64,000 bases of DNA from CAWEBF01 sp963807235 (GTDB taxonomy: Bacteria; Acidobacteriota; Vicinamibacteria; Vicinamibacterales; UBA2999), in assembly GCA_963807235.1 (NCBI GenBank), contig CAWEBF010000019.1, positions 62,001-126,000 of the forward strand, in the 5' to 3' direction. The notes under the pieces were generated by a model. The model was not told the DNA's origin, ran no database searches, and was given only the letters and a program-made list of their open reading frames with translations. A program made the translations under genes and the position numbers. This document shows, piece by piece, positions 8,347-17,836 of the stretch (the stretch's first letter is position 1; every line of letters begins with the position of its first letter).

Positions 8347-10392
8347 AGGTCCCCTACTCGTGGCTGCGCGAGCTGGTGGACGTGACCGCCTCCCCCGCCG
8401 ACGTGGCGGTGGCGATGGGCGTTCGCGGGTTCGCGGTCGAAGGCCTGGAATCGCTGCCCGATGGCGACACCGTCCTGGATTTCGAGGTCACGGCCAACCG
8501 GCCCGATTGCACGTCGATCCGCGGGCTCGCGCGCGAGGTGGCCACCGCGTACGACCTGCCCCTCCAAGACATCGCTGGCCTGGATGGGTTGAACCCCGGC
8601 ACGCGCGAACCCTTCACCGTGGACATCGAGCGGCCCGACCTGTGCGGGCGCTATGTGGGCGCGTTCGCCACCGTGTTGGTGGCACCCTCGCCCCAGTGGC
8701 TGCAGGACCGCCTGCGTGCCTGCGGCGTGCGGCCCATCAACAACGTCGTGGATGTGACCAACTACGTGCTGCTGGAGCTGGGGCAGCCGATGCACGCCTT
8801 CGACCTGACGAAACTGACCGGGGCGGCGATCAAGGTGCGCCCCGCGGCGCCCGGCGAGCGGATTCGTACGCTCGACGGCCAGGATCGTGCGCTCACGCCC
8901 GAGATGCTGGTCATCGCCGACGCCGGCGCGGCGGTGGCCGTGGCCGGCGTGATGGGCGGCGCCGACTCCGAAGTTTCGGCGTCCACGCGGTCGGTGGTGC
9001 TCGAAAGCGCCTCGTTCAATCCGCGGTCCGTGCGCCGGACCAGCAAGGCCCTGGGTCTGAAGACAGAAGCGAGCACCCGGTTCGAACGCGGCGTGGATCC
9101 CTCGCTTCCGCCCGTGGCGATGGCCCGGGCGTGCGCATTGCTGCGGCAGCTCGGCGCGAATCCGGCGGGCACCTCGATTGACTGCCATCCCTCTCCGGTG
9201 AAGACCCGCACGCTGCACTTGAGGCGCGCGCGACTGGGCGGCCTGCTGGGGCTTGTCGTGCCGGACGCCGACGTGCTGCGCATCCTGCGCTCGCTGGGAC
9301 TCACGCCCGATCCGGCCGCCGACGGCTGGACCGTCACCGTGCCGACCAGCCGCGGGGACATGACGCGCGAAGTGGACCTGATCGAAGAGGTGGCGCGGCA
9401 TCACGGCTACGACCGCGTGCCGACGACCTTCCCTGCCCTGGTCTCGGCGCCGCCACCGAGCGATCCACGCACCGCACAGGCACGCCACCTGCGGGGCGTG
9501 ATGACGGGCGCTGGGTTCTTCGAGGCCATGACCTTCGGCTTCGTGGCGGAAGCCGCCGCGGCGCCGTTTGCGCCACCCGACGACATCGTGGGCATCGCCA
9601 ACCCGTTGTCGGAGACGTTCGCAGGTACTGCGGCCGTCGCTGCTGCCGGGCCTGCTGGACGGCATCGGTCACAACCGGCGCCGCGAGCGACCCGACGTGC
9701 GCCTGTTCGAAATCGGCGCGCGCTTCTCGCGCACCGGCGGCGAGCGGCGCGCGGTCGCGTTCGCCTGGACCGGTTCGGCCGATCCGCCCCATTGGTCGCA
9801 GTCCGCCTCCCCCGTCACGTTCTTCGACGTCAAGGGAGTCGTGGAGCGGATTTGCATCGCGCTCGGCGTATTGGCGTCGATTGAGGCGGCGTCGGCCGAC
9901 CAGAGGTCGGCCGAGGCGACCTGGCTGGAACGCGGCCAGTCGGCCACCGTCGTGGCCAACGGTGCGACGCTCGGTGTCTTCGGGCGTCTGGCGGCGCCGG
10001 TGGCCGAGCAGCACGGGATCCCTCGCGACGACCTGGTCTTTGTCGGCGAACTCGACTTGGACACCGCGCCGGCCAGGCCCGGCGCGCCGATTCGGGTCGC
10101 GCCCCTGCCCCGCTTCCCGTCGGTCTCGAGAGACGTCGCGCTGCTCGTGGACGATACGCTGCCGGCGGCAACGCTTCGTGACACCATCCGCGCCGCGGCG
10201 CCCGCGACGCTCGTCCAGGTGCGCGAGTTCGACCGGTACCAGGGCAAGGGCATTCCCGAAGGCAAGATCAGCCTCGCCCTTCGGCTGACGTTCCGTTCCG
10301 CCGATCGCACGTTGACCGACGCCGAGGTGCAGGCCGCCATGGACGAGGTCGTCGCGGTGGTGCGCGCGAAACACGGGGCGATCCAAAGGTAG
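8343..10392 (+). CDS. pheT: Phenylalanyl-tRNA synthetase beta subunit, short form, one frame break
   Basis: Two frames join into about 682 residues. An extra base near 9623 breaks the frame; removing it gives NPLSETFAVLRPSLLPGLL, a conserved stretch. The B3/B4 domains, B5 and the C-terminal anticodon-binding domain (FPSVSRDVALLVDD) are present. The usual N-terminal EMAP-II type tRNA-binding domain is missing: the sequence runs from GVRGFAVEGLE straight to LDFEVTANRPDC, so the protein is about 110 residues shorter than common PheT. Its stop overlaps the next possible start (TAGTG). Confidence 0.93.
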
Positions 10393-10487
10393 TGAGGCTC
10401 GCCGCTCGCGATTGTGTCTTGCTCGAGGACCGCGATCGTGTCACCATGCGGCCCGTACGTTTTTCATTTCGCGAGGACGGCACACGG

Positions 10488-10772
10488 ATGGTGAAGCAAT
10501 CGGCGGCAGCGCGAACGGTTGACCTCGATCCCATTGATCGCCTGGAAGACAAGGTGCGCCTGCTGGTGGACCTGGTGACGGAATTACGTTCCGAGCAATC
10601 AAAGGCGGCCGACGAGAACACGCGGTTGCGAAACGAGATGGCGACGCTCCGGTCCAAGCTGGTGGACGTGGAGGGCAACACGTCCGAACTCGTGGCGCTC
10701 CGCGACGAACGCGACGTGGTCCGCTCACGCGTGGCCGACATGCTGCGCCAGTTGGACCACCTGAGTCTCTAG
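10488..10772 (+). CDS. Small coiled-coil protein, ZapB-like
   Basis: From the ATG at 10488 (upstream GAGGA) the product has 94 residues. It is almost entirely a predicted coiled coil: DRLEDKVRLLVDLVTELRSE followed by heptads up to the end. It lies 16 bases before zapA, and short coiled coils next to zapA are often ZapB-like or otherwise linked to the divisome. The frame is open back to 10392, so a longer start is possible. No motif proves the function. Confidence 0.65.
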   Translation: MVKQSAAARTVDLDPIDRLEDKVRLLVDLVTELRSEQSKAADENTRLRNEMATLRSKLVDVEGNTSELVALRDERDVVRSRVADMLRQLDHLSL

Positions 10773-10788
10773 GCCACCCTGCCGGCGC

Positions 10789-11106
10789 ATGACGACCCAA
10801 AGCATCGTTAGCGTCGAGATAGCTGGGCAACGCTACCCCATCCGTAGCTCGCTGGACGCGTCCTACGTGGCCGAACTCGCGGCCTACGTGGACATGAAGA
10901 TGCGTACCGCGGCCGAGGCCACGCCGTCGAGCGACATGCTGGGACTGGCGCTGCTGGTGGCCCTGAACATCGCCGACGAATACTTCCGCGCGCGCCAGCA
11001 GACCTCCTCCACCAGCGGCGAGCTGAACGAACGCGCGCTGCGCCTCGAACGGCTGGTAGACGACGCGCTGGGCACGCTGCAAGGTTCCCGCGCCGGCGCA
11101 CTCTGA
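10789..11106 (+). CDS. zapA: Cell division protein ZapA
   Basis: The 105-residue protein has the ZapA layout: a small N-terminal beta-rich head (VSVEIAGQRYPIRSS), the YVAELAAYVDMKMR segment, and a C-terminal dimerisation coiled coil. ZapA bundles FtsZ filaments at the division ring. A terminator and a 6S RNA follow, the same zapA-ssrS order known from Proteobacteria. Confidence 0.9.
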   Translation: MTTQSIVSVEIAGQRYPIRSSLDASYVAELAAYVDMKMRTAAEATPSSDMLGLALLVALNIADEYFRARQQTSSTSGELNERALRLERLVDDALGTLQGSRAGAL

Positions 11107-11142
11107 CCCGGCAAGTGTCTGCGTAACCGGCGCAGTGTCTGG

Positions 11143-11176
11143 CCAACCGCCTTAGCGGCGGTTGGCGATTTCTTTT
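11143..11176 (+). terminator. Rho-independent terminator after zapA
   Basis: CCAACCGCC at 11143-11151 pairs perfectly with GGCGGTTGG at 11157-11165 around a five-base loop. A T-rich tail, ATTTCTTTT, follows within three bases. Confidence 0.8.
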
Positions 11177-11227
11177 GCGCAAGGTTTCTCGACGCCAGCG
11201 TCTCCCGGATGCGTTAAGATCCTGGTG

Positions 11228-11408
11228 CTCCTGCTTTGCCCGTGATGGTTTCGGGGGCTCGTCTTGAGCCGATGTTACTACCCAAGTGAGCCGCGGGGCC
11301 GCGTGTTGTGCATGCCTCTGTTCCGAGGAAGCCTGTAACGCGGTCTATCACAGCGGCTCCACCTGCTTGTGCAGGTTCAAGCAGCCTCCCCACACGGCAA
11401 AGCGGGAG
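11228..11408 (+). ncRNA. ssrS: 6S RNA
   Basis: The ends form a long closing stem: CTCCTGCTTTGCC pairs with GGCAAAGCGGGAG. Internally it shares with Escherichia coli 6S RNA the stretches TGAGCCGAT, a GCATGC block, and CCGAGGAAGCCTGTAAC (Escherichia coli CCGAGAAGCCUUAAAAC), in the same order and spacing. The length of about 181 nt and the position just after zapA fit. 6S RNA folds like an open promoter and sequesters housekeeping RNA polymerase in stationary phase. The exact ends are inferred from the stem. Confidence 0.85.
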
Positions 11409-11411
11409 TAT

Positions 11412-11469
11412 CTGCGCGGCGCGCAAGCGCGCCGCGCGCAGTATCTGGCAAACGGGCTTGACGCCCGTT
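11412..11469 (+). terminator. Two hairpins after 6S RNA, before thiL
   Basis: The first is a 13-bp all-GC stem (CTGCGCGGCGCGC, two-base loop, one 2-nt bulge) at 11412-11441. The second pairs AACGGGC with GCCCGTT at 11451-11469. Neither has a clear U tract, so they may be processing or attenuation structures and not intrinsic terminators. Confidence 0.5.
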
Positions 11470-11476
11470 CGCGATC

Positions 11477-12488
11477 TTGTCCAATACCATCGCTGACCTG
11501 GGTGAGCACGCGCTCATCGCGCGCATCACGAGCCGCCTCGCCGTCCCCTCGTGGGTCGTCGTGGGCCCGGGCGACGACGCGGCCGTCCTCACGCCTGTTC
11601 GCAATGCCCTCGAAGTGGTGACCACCGACGCGCTGGTGGACGGCGTGCACTTCGACACGCGGTTCGTGCCGCCGCGAGCGATCGGCCACCGCGCCCTTGC
11701 CGTGAACCTCAGCGACCTGGCGGCCATGGGCGCGCGACCGCGGGCCGCCGTGCTGTCGCTGGCCCTGCCGGCCACCCTGCCCGTAGACGTCGTGGAGGGC
11801 TTTCTGGACGGACTGGTGGCGCATGCGGCCGCGGAGCAGGTGGCGATTGTGGGTGGCAACATCACGCGCACCAGCGGCCCCTGGGTCGTGAACGTGACCG
11901 CACAGGGCTCGGTGCATCCGCGCGGCGTGTTGACGCGAAAAGGGGCCCGCCCCGGCGACGGCCTCTACGTGACCGGATCGCTGGGAGCGGCCGCGGCGGG
12001 CCTGGAGAGTCTCCGCGCGCGCACGATGAACCCCGAGGCCGGGCTGGAGTCCTTACCTGCGTGCGAGGAACGCTATCTCTACCCCTCTCCCCGCATCCGT
12101 GCAGGCCTGCAACTCAGCCACCACGGCGCGGCGTCCAGTTGCATGGATCTGAGCGACGGGCTGGCGGACGGCGTCCGCCAGCTGGCGGCCGCCTCCGGTG
12201 TCGGTGTGATTGTGGACGCGGAGGCGTTGCCCGTCTCTGAGGAGGCGCGAGGGTGGTATCAGTCGCACGGCGGCGATGCCGTCGCTGCCGCCCTCTCCGG
12301 GGGAGACGACTACGAGCTGGTCTTCACCGGTACGACCCAAGCATGCCGGCAGATTGCGTGGCGCCACGAAACGCTGCCGGGACCTGCCGATAACCCGGAT
12401 CGGTGTCATCACAGCAGATCCGGCTCAGCTGGTGCGGCGCGGCTCATCCATGGGCCCGCTGCCGGACGGCTTTCAGCACTTTCGCTGA
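11477..12488 (+). CDS. thiL: Thiamine-monophosphate kinase (one frame break)
   Basis: ThiL phosphorylates thiamine monophosphate to the diphosphate. The frame from TTG 11477 begins with LGEHALIARI and shows the PurM-type ATP-site motifs VGPGDDAAVL, NLSDLAAMGARPRA and SCMDLSDGLADGVRQLA. Near 12380 an extra G shifts the frame; removing it yields LPDLPITRIGVIT and a normal C-terminus ending FQHFR at 12488 (about 336 residues). The TTG start is the least certain part, since no strong ribosome-binding site was seen. Confidence 0.9.
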
Positions 12489-12518
12489 TCACAACCTGGA
12501 CGACAATTGAGCCCTGGC

Positions 12519-13190
12519 ATGGTCTCGAAGCTGCTCTCGACCCGGCGGCGTGTGGCGGTGGCCTTCCTGGGGGCAGGACTCGGGGTCGCATTCGCCGCCG
12601 ATCCCGTTGTGGAATGGGCGCGCCAGCGCTGGTTCGGGCGCGACCCCGAGCCAGGGGTGAAGCTGGTCTTCACCGCGACCGCTTACTGCAAGGGCACGAC
12701 GACGGCCTCGGGCGTGGCGGTGCGCCGAGGCATCGCAGCTGCGGACCCGAAGGTCCTGCCGGCGGGATCCGTGGTGACGCTGTCCACGGGCGTGACGGAG
12801 TTCGACGGCGTCTACACGGTGATGGACACGGGCCCCAAGGTCAAAGGGCGCCTGCTGGACTTGTACGTGTGGAGTTGTCACGAGGCGCTGGCGTTTGGGC
12901 GCAAGGCCGTGGAGGTCACCGTCCTCCGGCTGGGGTGGGATCCACGGGAGAGCGCTGCCACGCTGGTGGATCGCTTGTTCCGGCGCCAGAACGTGCGCCA
13001 CACCCCGAGGCGCGAGGAAGCACCGGCGATCGCGGCGCCCGTGGACGCGCAGGCGCCCAATCAAGCCCCAGCCCCAGTGGAGGAACCCGTCTCCGCCCCC
13101 GTCGAAGTCGAGCACGCAGCACCCGTTCACCCCGCACCTCCTGCGGACGCCGCCCCAGCGGCTCCTCCAACCGCCCAGGCACCTGGCTGA
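12519..13190 (+). CDS. Secreted 3D-domain (RlpA/YabE-like double-psi barrel) protein
   Basis: From ATG 12519 the product has 223 residues: a short membrane/export segment (VAVAFLGAGLGVAFA), then a 3D domain (about 50-140) with TATAYCKG, TTTASGVAVRRG and VMDTG. The Asp of DTG and the conserved barrel match MltA/YabE-type hydrolase domains that act on peptidoglycan. A Pro/Ala-rich tail of about 60 residues follows, probably crossing the wall or periplasm. A TTG at 12507 is an alternative start. It is followed by an outer-membrane protein gene. Confidence 0.8.
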   Translation: MVSKLLSTRRRVAVAFLGAGLGVAFAADPVVEWARQRWFGRDPEPGVKLVFTATAYCKGTTTASGVAVRRGIAAADPKVLPAGSVVTLSTGVTEFDGVYTVMDTGPKVKGRLLDLYVWSCHEALAFGRKAVEVTVLRLGWDPRESAATLVDRLFRRQNVRHTPRREEAPAIAAPVDAQAPNQAPAPVEEPVSAPVEVEHAAPVHPAPPADAAPAAPPTAQAPG

Positions 13191-13227
13191 GCTATAGGCG
13201 CCACGGCGGGAAGCCGATACCCAAACC

Positions 13228-14064
13228 ATGCACATCCGCACCCTGGTCTTCGTCTGCCTGGCCACGACGCTCTTCGCCGCCCGCGCCAGCGCGCAGTTCC
13301 GGCCGTCGAACCCGGCGCCTGGGGAGAACTACAGCGTCGAGCTGGGGTTGATGTTCTGGACGCCCCAGCCCGGCATCGTGATCCTGAGCGGCTCGCTGGC
13401 GCCGCTGTCGTCGGCGGGCGTGGACTTCGTGCGCGAGTTCAATCTCGAGAACGAGCGGTTCATGGAGTTTCGCAGCGTGGTAAAGGGCGGCAAGCACAAG
13501 CTGCGCGTCAGCCGGGTGCCATTCAGGTACGAGGAATCCGCCGTCCTTCAACGCACGGTGGTGTTCGGGGGCCAGACGTTCAACGTCAACGCCGAGGCCA
13601 CGGCCGACCTCAAGTGGGACCTGTGGCGCTTCGGCTACGAGTACGACTTCGCGAGCGGCGACGCCGGCTACGTCGGCTTCATCGCCGAGGTGAAGCAGAA
13701 TCACGTCACGGCCGACGTGCGGCTGGGCAGCGGCGACGTCGGGCCTGGGGCGTCGCTGACCGACATCAACGTGGCGGCTCCCCAGCTCGGCATCGTCGGC
13801 CGCGCCTACCCGCACAAGTACGTATCGATCACGGCGGAGTTCACCGGCTTCAAGGTGCCCGGCTTCATCCGGGAACGTTTTACCGACGCCGATGAGTTCG
13901 AGGCCAACTTCAAGGACTTCGAAGTCTACGGCACCGTGAGCATCACCAGGTTCTTCGGCATCCAGGGCGGGTACCGGATGCTCGAGGTCGACTACGTGGA
14001 GGACGACGAATCCGGTAACCTGGAGATGAAGGGCCCCTACATCGGCGGCGTCGTGCGCTTCTAA
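13228..14064 (+). CDS. Outer-membrane beta-barrel-like protein
   Basis: The protein has 278 residues with a signal peptide ending near ARASA-QF. The rest shows alternating hydrophobic and polar strands and ends in MKGPYIGGVVRF, where the final aromatic residue is typical of outer-membrane beta barrels assembled by BAM. No enzymatic motif is visible and the exact family is not recognised. Confidence 0.7.
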   Translation: MHIRTLVFVCLATTLFAARASAQFRPSNPAPGENYSVELGLMFWTPQPGIVILSGSLAPLSSAGVDFVREFNLENERFMEFRSVVKGGKHKLRVSRVPFRYEESAVLQRTVVFGGQTFNVNAEATADLKWDLWRFGYEYDFASGDAGYVGFIAEVKQNHVTADVRLGSGDVGPGASLTDINVAAPQLGIVGRAYPHKYVSITAEFTGFKVPGFIRERFTDADEFEANFKDFEVYGTVSITRFFGIQGGYRMLEVDYVEDDESGNLEMKGPYIGGVVRF

Positions 14065-14073
14065 GGGGCGGGT

Positions 14074-14158
14074 GTCCAGAATTGTGGAATTGGGGCCGGG
14101 CCTAATTGGGAGCCATTACCGATCAATTAGGCCCGGCCCCAATTCCACAATTCTGGAC
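14074..14158. repeat. Perfect 35-bp inverted repeat between convergent genes
   Basis: The arm at 14074-14108 (starting GTCCAGAATTGTGGAATTGG) is an exact reverse complement of 14124-14158, with a 15-base loop. Pairing extends three or four more bases outward with one G-T. It lies between the convergent genes ending at 14064 and 14170. It could act as a two-way terminator, but the length and AT/GC block structure look more like a palindromic interspersed repeat. Confidence 0.95.
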
Positions 14159-14169
14159 GCCCGACCCCC

Positions 14170-14911
14170 TTACGGTTTTGGCTTGCGGGCGACGACCAGC
14201 AGCGAGCTGCCGAACGGGAACGACAGCCGGCCGGCGAGTGCCGCCTCGGCGCGCACCACCACCGACAACACACTGTTGACCGGAGACGGCGGGACGGCAA
14301 TCTCGATGTCGTCGCGCACGGTCCGGAAGCGCCGCGTGAGGCGCTGCAGCACCCGCGAGCACAGCATCATCGGGAAGAGCGATCCGAACATGAACGAGAC
14401 GTGCTCGAGTCGCAGCCCGGCCTCCGACACGCGTTGGCGGACCAGCTCGGGCGAGTAGCGGCGCACCTCGTTCCACACCTCCGCGTGGTCGCCGCTCAGC
14501 ACTTCCAGCGCAGCCAGCGTCAGCAGCACCACTCCACCGGGTCTGACCACGCGGGCCATCTCGCGCAGGGCTGCCTGGTCGTTGGGTACGCACTGGAGCA
14601 CGTCGAACGACGCCACCACGTCGCAGCTGTCGGAGGCGATTGGGATGCGGGTCACATCGCCCTTGGCCACGGCGCGCCCCGCCTTGCGGGCGATGGCAAG
14701 GCCGCCGTCCGACACGTCGAACCCCATCGCTGCGCCCGTGCGGCTCCAGCAAACTGAGGTTGGAGCCGGTACCGCAGCCGCAGTCGAGCAGACGTAACCC
14801 GGAGCGCCCGTCGGCAACCCGGGCCAGCACTGGTGAAACGAACTGTCGGAAGCCGTGAAACCAGAAGTGATCGGTCTCGGCCTGATGCGTCAGGTCGAGC
14901 AGGCGACTCAT
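14170..14911 (-). CDS. Class I SAM-dependent methyltransferase (one frame break)
   Basis: Two minus-strand frames join into about 246 residues. The SAM-binding motif LRLLDCGCGTGSNLSLLEPHG is close to the N-terminus; an extra base near 14736 interrupts it, and removal gives PHGAAMGFDVSDGG. Later come FDVLQCVPNDQAALREMARV and a lipid-/quinone-methylase style C-terminus. The substrate cannot be named. The gene starts near the lytic transglycosylase stop and faces the inverted repeat. Confidence 0.82.
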
Positions 14912-14947
14912 CGGGACCTACCTTAGCCCAGGGTTCAGGAGCGTGTG

Positions 14948-17200
14948 TTAAGGCGACGTCAAGGACGCGTTAAGAGCGACGGACCGCGTGGCGTTGGGAT
15001 CCAAAAGGCCGCTGCCGTAAAGGTAGCGATAGTCCTCCGCCGTCCCCAGGATGCGCTTCACGTAGCCCTGCGTCTGTGGGTACGGGATGTCGTCGATGAA
15101 CTCGTCCTGCGGGATGCCCGGCTTCTCCTGGCTCCACCTGGCCACGCGCCCTTCGCCGGCGTTGTAGCTCGCCAGCGCGTAGTGGGCGCCGCCGAAGCGG
15201 TCCACCAGATCCTTGAAGTACTGCGTGCCCAGCCGCACGTTGAGTTCCGGCTGGCGCAGCATGGCGGTGGTGAACGGCTTGATCCCCAGCTTCCGCGCGT
15301 AGATGCGGCCGGTGCTCGGGATGATCTGCATCAGCCCGTAGGCGTTCGCGTAGGAGCGGATCTCCGCCGTGAACGTGGACTCCTGCGCCATCAGCGCCGC
15401 GATGAGATACCGATCGAGCTTGTGCTGGTCGGAGTACTTCGTGATGAGCGGCCAGTAGTCCAGCGGGAAGATCACGCGGAGCACATCCGGGGGCAATGCT
15501 TCCCCGCCGGCCGCCATGAACTGGGGATACGCCCGGCGCATCGTGGTGATGGCGCCGCGCAGCGCCGCAAAGCGTTCCTCCGCGGTCAGGGTGAAGCCCT
15601 GCTGGTGGCGTATCCAGGCGGAAGTGGCCTGGAGCCGCGGCGAATCACCGTACACCTTCTGCGCGTATTCCACCTCTCGCAGCGCGTCGGCGTGCATGCG
15701 GGCGCCCACGAGCGCCTTGATGATGTCGCCGGTGGGCTCGACACCGCCGATCGAGGCCACGGGCGTCGCCGCGCCGATGCGCGCCAGCACCGGCGCTTCC
15801 CTCTTCGACTTCAGGATGTTGGAGGCCAGGCGCCCGTAGTAGGAATTGGCGTAGTCCACGACCACGAGCCGATAACGGGCGTTGGCCGTCGCCTGGTCGT
15901 TCAACCGCTCGCGCGCCCGGCCGGACCAGTAGAGCCACGCCGGGCGGTTGTCGCCGCGCGGGAAGTTGGTGGCCGCCGATTCGAAGACGTCGATCGTCTC
16001 CTGGAAGTTGCCGCTCCGGTAGGCGCGCCAGCCCACCTTCCAGGCCGCGCGCTCAGTGTGCGGGCTCTTGGGATACGCACGCACCAACTGGCGGAACACC
16101 GTATCTGCCTCGTCGTCCTGGTCGAGCGTGACGAGGTGCGTCGCCAGCTCGTTGAGGGCCTGCTCCGCCCACGGCGTGCGGGGATGCTCCGCCGCAAGCT
16201 TGCGCGCCAGCGGCGCGAACGCCGCCCGGTCGAGCGTCTTGGTGGCCAGCAGGTGGAAGTAGCGGGCCTCTGCCTCGCGCGGACCATCGAACAGCCGGGC
16301 CAGCGCCTCCCGCGCCTCGCGCCGGTTGTTCAGGTAGTAGTCGCATTCCGCGATCCGCAGCATCACGCCGGCTTTGGCGTCGCCGCTGACCCCGCTTTGC
16401 AGGGCGGTGAACGCGTCGCGCGCGTCCGTCCAACGGCGAGCGGCGTACAGGCGTTCGGCCCGGGCCAGCGCGCGGTCCGTTTCGATCGACACTTCGCCCG
16501 CGACCTGCAGCCGCGAGAGCGCCGCCGGCGCCTCGGCGGCCTGCTCGGTCAGCGGGTGGTCGTAATAGAGACGCCGGTATGCCTCCAGCGCGTGCGCGCG
16601 ATGGTTGGCGGCATCCTCCACACGCGCGCGCGTGAGCCACACCGGGCCTGGTTCGGCGAGTTTTTCCGCCGTCAGCTCGATTAGTGCCCCCTCGGCGCGG
16701 TCCGGCATGTTGAGGGCGAGAGCCGCCTCGGCCATGCGCAGCGGCACGAGTTCCTTGAGCGCGCCGTCGAGCGGCTTGGCCGCGAGCAGCGACAGCACGA
16801 GCAGCGCCTGGTCGTAGCGGCCGAGGCCGAGTTGAGCGACGCCGATGTAATAGGCTGCGTAGTTTTCGAGCGGGGATCCAGAGAGCGAGGTCGGCGAGAG
16901 GAGCGGCAGCGCGGCCGCATAATCCTTCGCCGCGATGAGCTGCGCGCCCCGCGCCAGGCGAGCAGCCGCGCTCGAGTCCGCAGGTGCGGCCGATAACCGC
17001 GACGACGTGTCGGGCACGAACCAGTAGAGGGACAGCTCGCCGGGAAGCGGCGGATGGGTGGTCGATGCCAGCGGGAAGCCCGCCGGGGCCGCCAGCTGCC
17101 CTGCGCGGAGCCCGGTTGTCGTGATCGCGGCACTCAGGACTGCAGCCGTAAAGAGAAGGGCCTTGATCCTCGTGGTGCGGGTATTGGTCGTGCTGTTCAT
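14948..17200 (-). CDS. Soluble lytic murein transglycosylase (Slt70-like)
   Basis: The 750-residue protein has an export signal, a long alpha-helical superhelix of TPR-like repeats (about 70-590) and a C-terminal SLT domain. The catalytic Glu is in AALMAQESTFTAEIRSY, followed by YGLMQIIPSTGR and ALASYNAGEGRVARW, the classic goose-lysozyme-like motifs. It cleaves glycan strands in the periplasm to 1,6-anhydro products. The length is larger than Escherichia coli Slt70 (645) but normal for this phylum. Confidence 0.92.
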   Translation of the reverse strand: MNSTTNTRTTRIKALLFTAAVLSAAITTTGLRAGQLAAPAGFPLASTTHPPLPGELSLYWFVPDTSSRLSAAPADSSAAARLARGAQLIAAKDYAAALPLLSPTSLSGSPLENYAAYYIGVAQLGLGRYDQALLVLSLLAAKPLDGALKELVPLRMAEAALALNMPDRAEGALIELTAEKLAEPGPVWLTRARVEDAANHRAHALEAYRRLYYDHPLTEQAAEAPAALSRLQVAGEVSIETDRALARAERLYAARRWTDARDAFTALQSGVSGDAKAGVMLRIAECDYYLNNRREAREALARLFDGPREAEARYFHLLATKTLDRAAFAPLARKLAAEHPRTPWAEQALNELATHLVTLDQDDEADTVFRQLVRAYPKSPHTERAAWKVGWRAYRSGNFQETIDVFESAATNFPRGDNRPAWLYWSGRARERLNDQATANARYRLVVVDYANSYYGRLASNILKSKREAPVLARIGAATPVASIGGVEPTGDIIKALVGARMHADALREVEYAQKVYGDSPRLQATSAWIRHQQGFTLTAEERFAALRGAITTMRRAYPQFMAAGGEALPPDVLRVIFPLDYWPLITKYSDQHKLDRYLIAALMAQESTFTAEIRSYANAYGLMQIIPSTGRIYARKLGIKPFTTAMLRQPELNVRLGTQYFKDLVDRFGGAHYALASYNAGEGRVARWSQEKPGIPQDEFIDDIPYPQTQGYVKRILGTAEDYRYLYGSGLLDPNATRSVALNASLTSP

Positions 17201-17430
17201 TGCTCGGTTTCGATTATACGGGTGCGCGGTCCGTTGCGATCCACTAACTGTCGCATTGGACGCAGGTTAGCGCCGCCTGGTTGCAGCCCAGCCGTACGGC
17301 GCGCCGCTTCAGGGATCGGCGTCAGCTGGTCTTTGGCCGCTTGTCCGCCGAAGCCGAACGGGCGAAGGCGGATACAATCGAAGACGGCCGATGCGTGGAG
17401 CGCGCGGCGGCCGCAGCGACCACGTCCTCT

Positions 17431-17785
17431 GGGGGCGAATTTGGCTTCGACGGGGGTTCGAGATCGCGGGATGCATGCCGAGCACCATTAACTCGTAAAT
17501 CTGATGGAACATCCGTTAACTGCGGATTCTCAGTACGCTCTCGCAGCTTAATAAGCTGTGACGTTCGCCCTGACCTCGCCTGGTGGTTGGGGGTCGAACG
17601 CCATTAAACAGGCTGGTCCCCCGCTGGTGCTCCGGCGGCGGGGGATGAGATTCACCGGAGCTGGTGACCCGGCGGTTTTTAGCCGCTTCCTCACGCTGGG
17701 CACGAGACAAAAGAAGCGGATACGCATGTAGAGTCCCTCGACGACGGGCTTTCGGACGCGGGTTCAACTCCCGCCGCCTCCACCA
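17431..17785 (+). ncRNA. ssrA: tmRNA
   Basis: The 5' end GGGGGCGAATTTGGCTTCGA and the 3' end GGTTCAACTCCCGCCGCC...ACCA form the tRNA-like domain with CCA at 17783-17785. The tag frame begins at GCG 17522 and reads A-D-S-Q-Y-A-L-A-A before TAATAA (17549-17554). The ending YALAA is the standard degradation tag; the sequence has nine codons where Escherichia coli has ten. tmRNA rescues stalled ribosomes. An integrase gene lies directly downstream in opposite orientation. Confidence 0.95.
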
Positions 17786-17836
17786 CTTTTCTTCAGGAAA
17801 TCGACCGAATCAGGGTCGATTTCCCGCCGCCTCCAC
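17769..17836. repeat. Direct repeats of tmRNA 3' end (attachment-site-like)
   Basis: A 15-base stretch, TCCCGCCGCCTCCAC, occurs at 17769-17783 inside tmRNA and again at 17822-17836, 53 bases on, inside the integrase 3' end. The 3' end of ssrA is a classic integration target, so these are probably attachment-site copies. No third copy marking the far end was found in the window. Confidence 0.65.
17798..17822. terminator. Hairpin between tmRNA and integrase
   Basis: AAATCGACC (17798-17806) pairs perfectly with GGTCGATTT (17814-17822) around a seven-base loop. It overlaps the integrase stop codon and lies just downstream of tmRNA, so it could end transcription from both sides. Confidence 0.6.

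Noticed and set aside
11412..11469. TPP riboswitch before thiL
   Set aside because: The hairpins lack the conserved TPP (thi box) sequences such as CUGAGA and lie next to 6S RNA.
14945..16684. Plus-strand open frame of 579 codons
   Set aside because: It is antisense to the clear lytic transglycosylase gene and comes from high GC codon structure; no family motif is seen.
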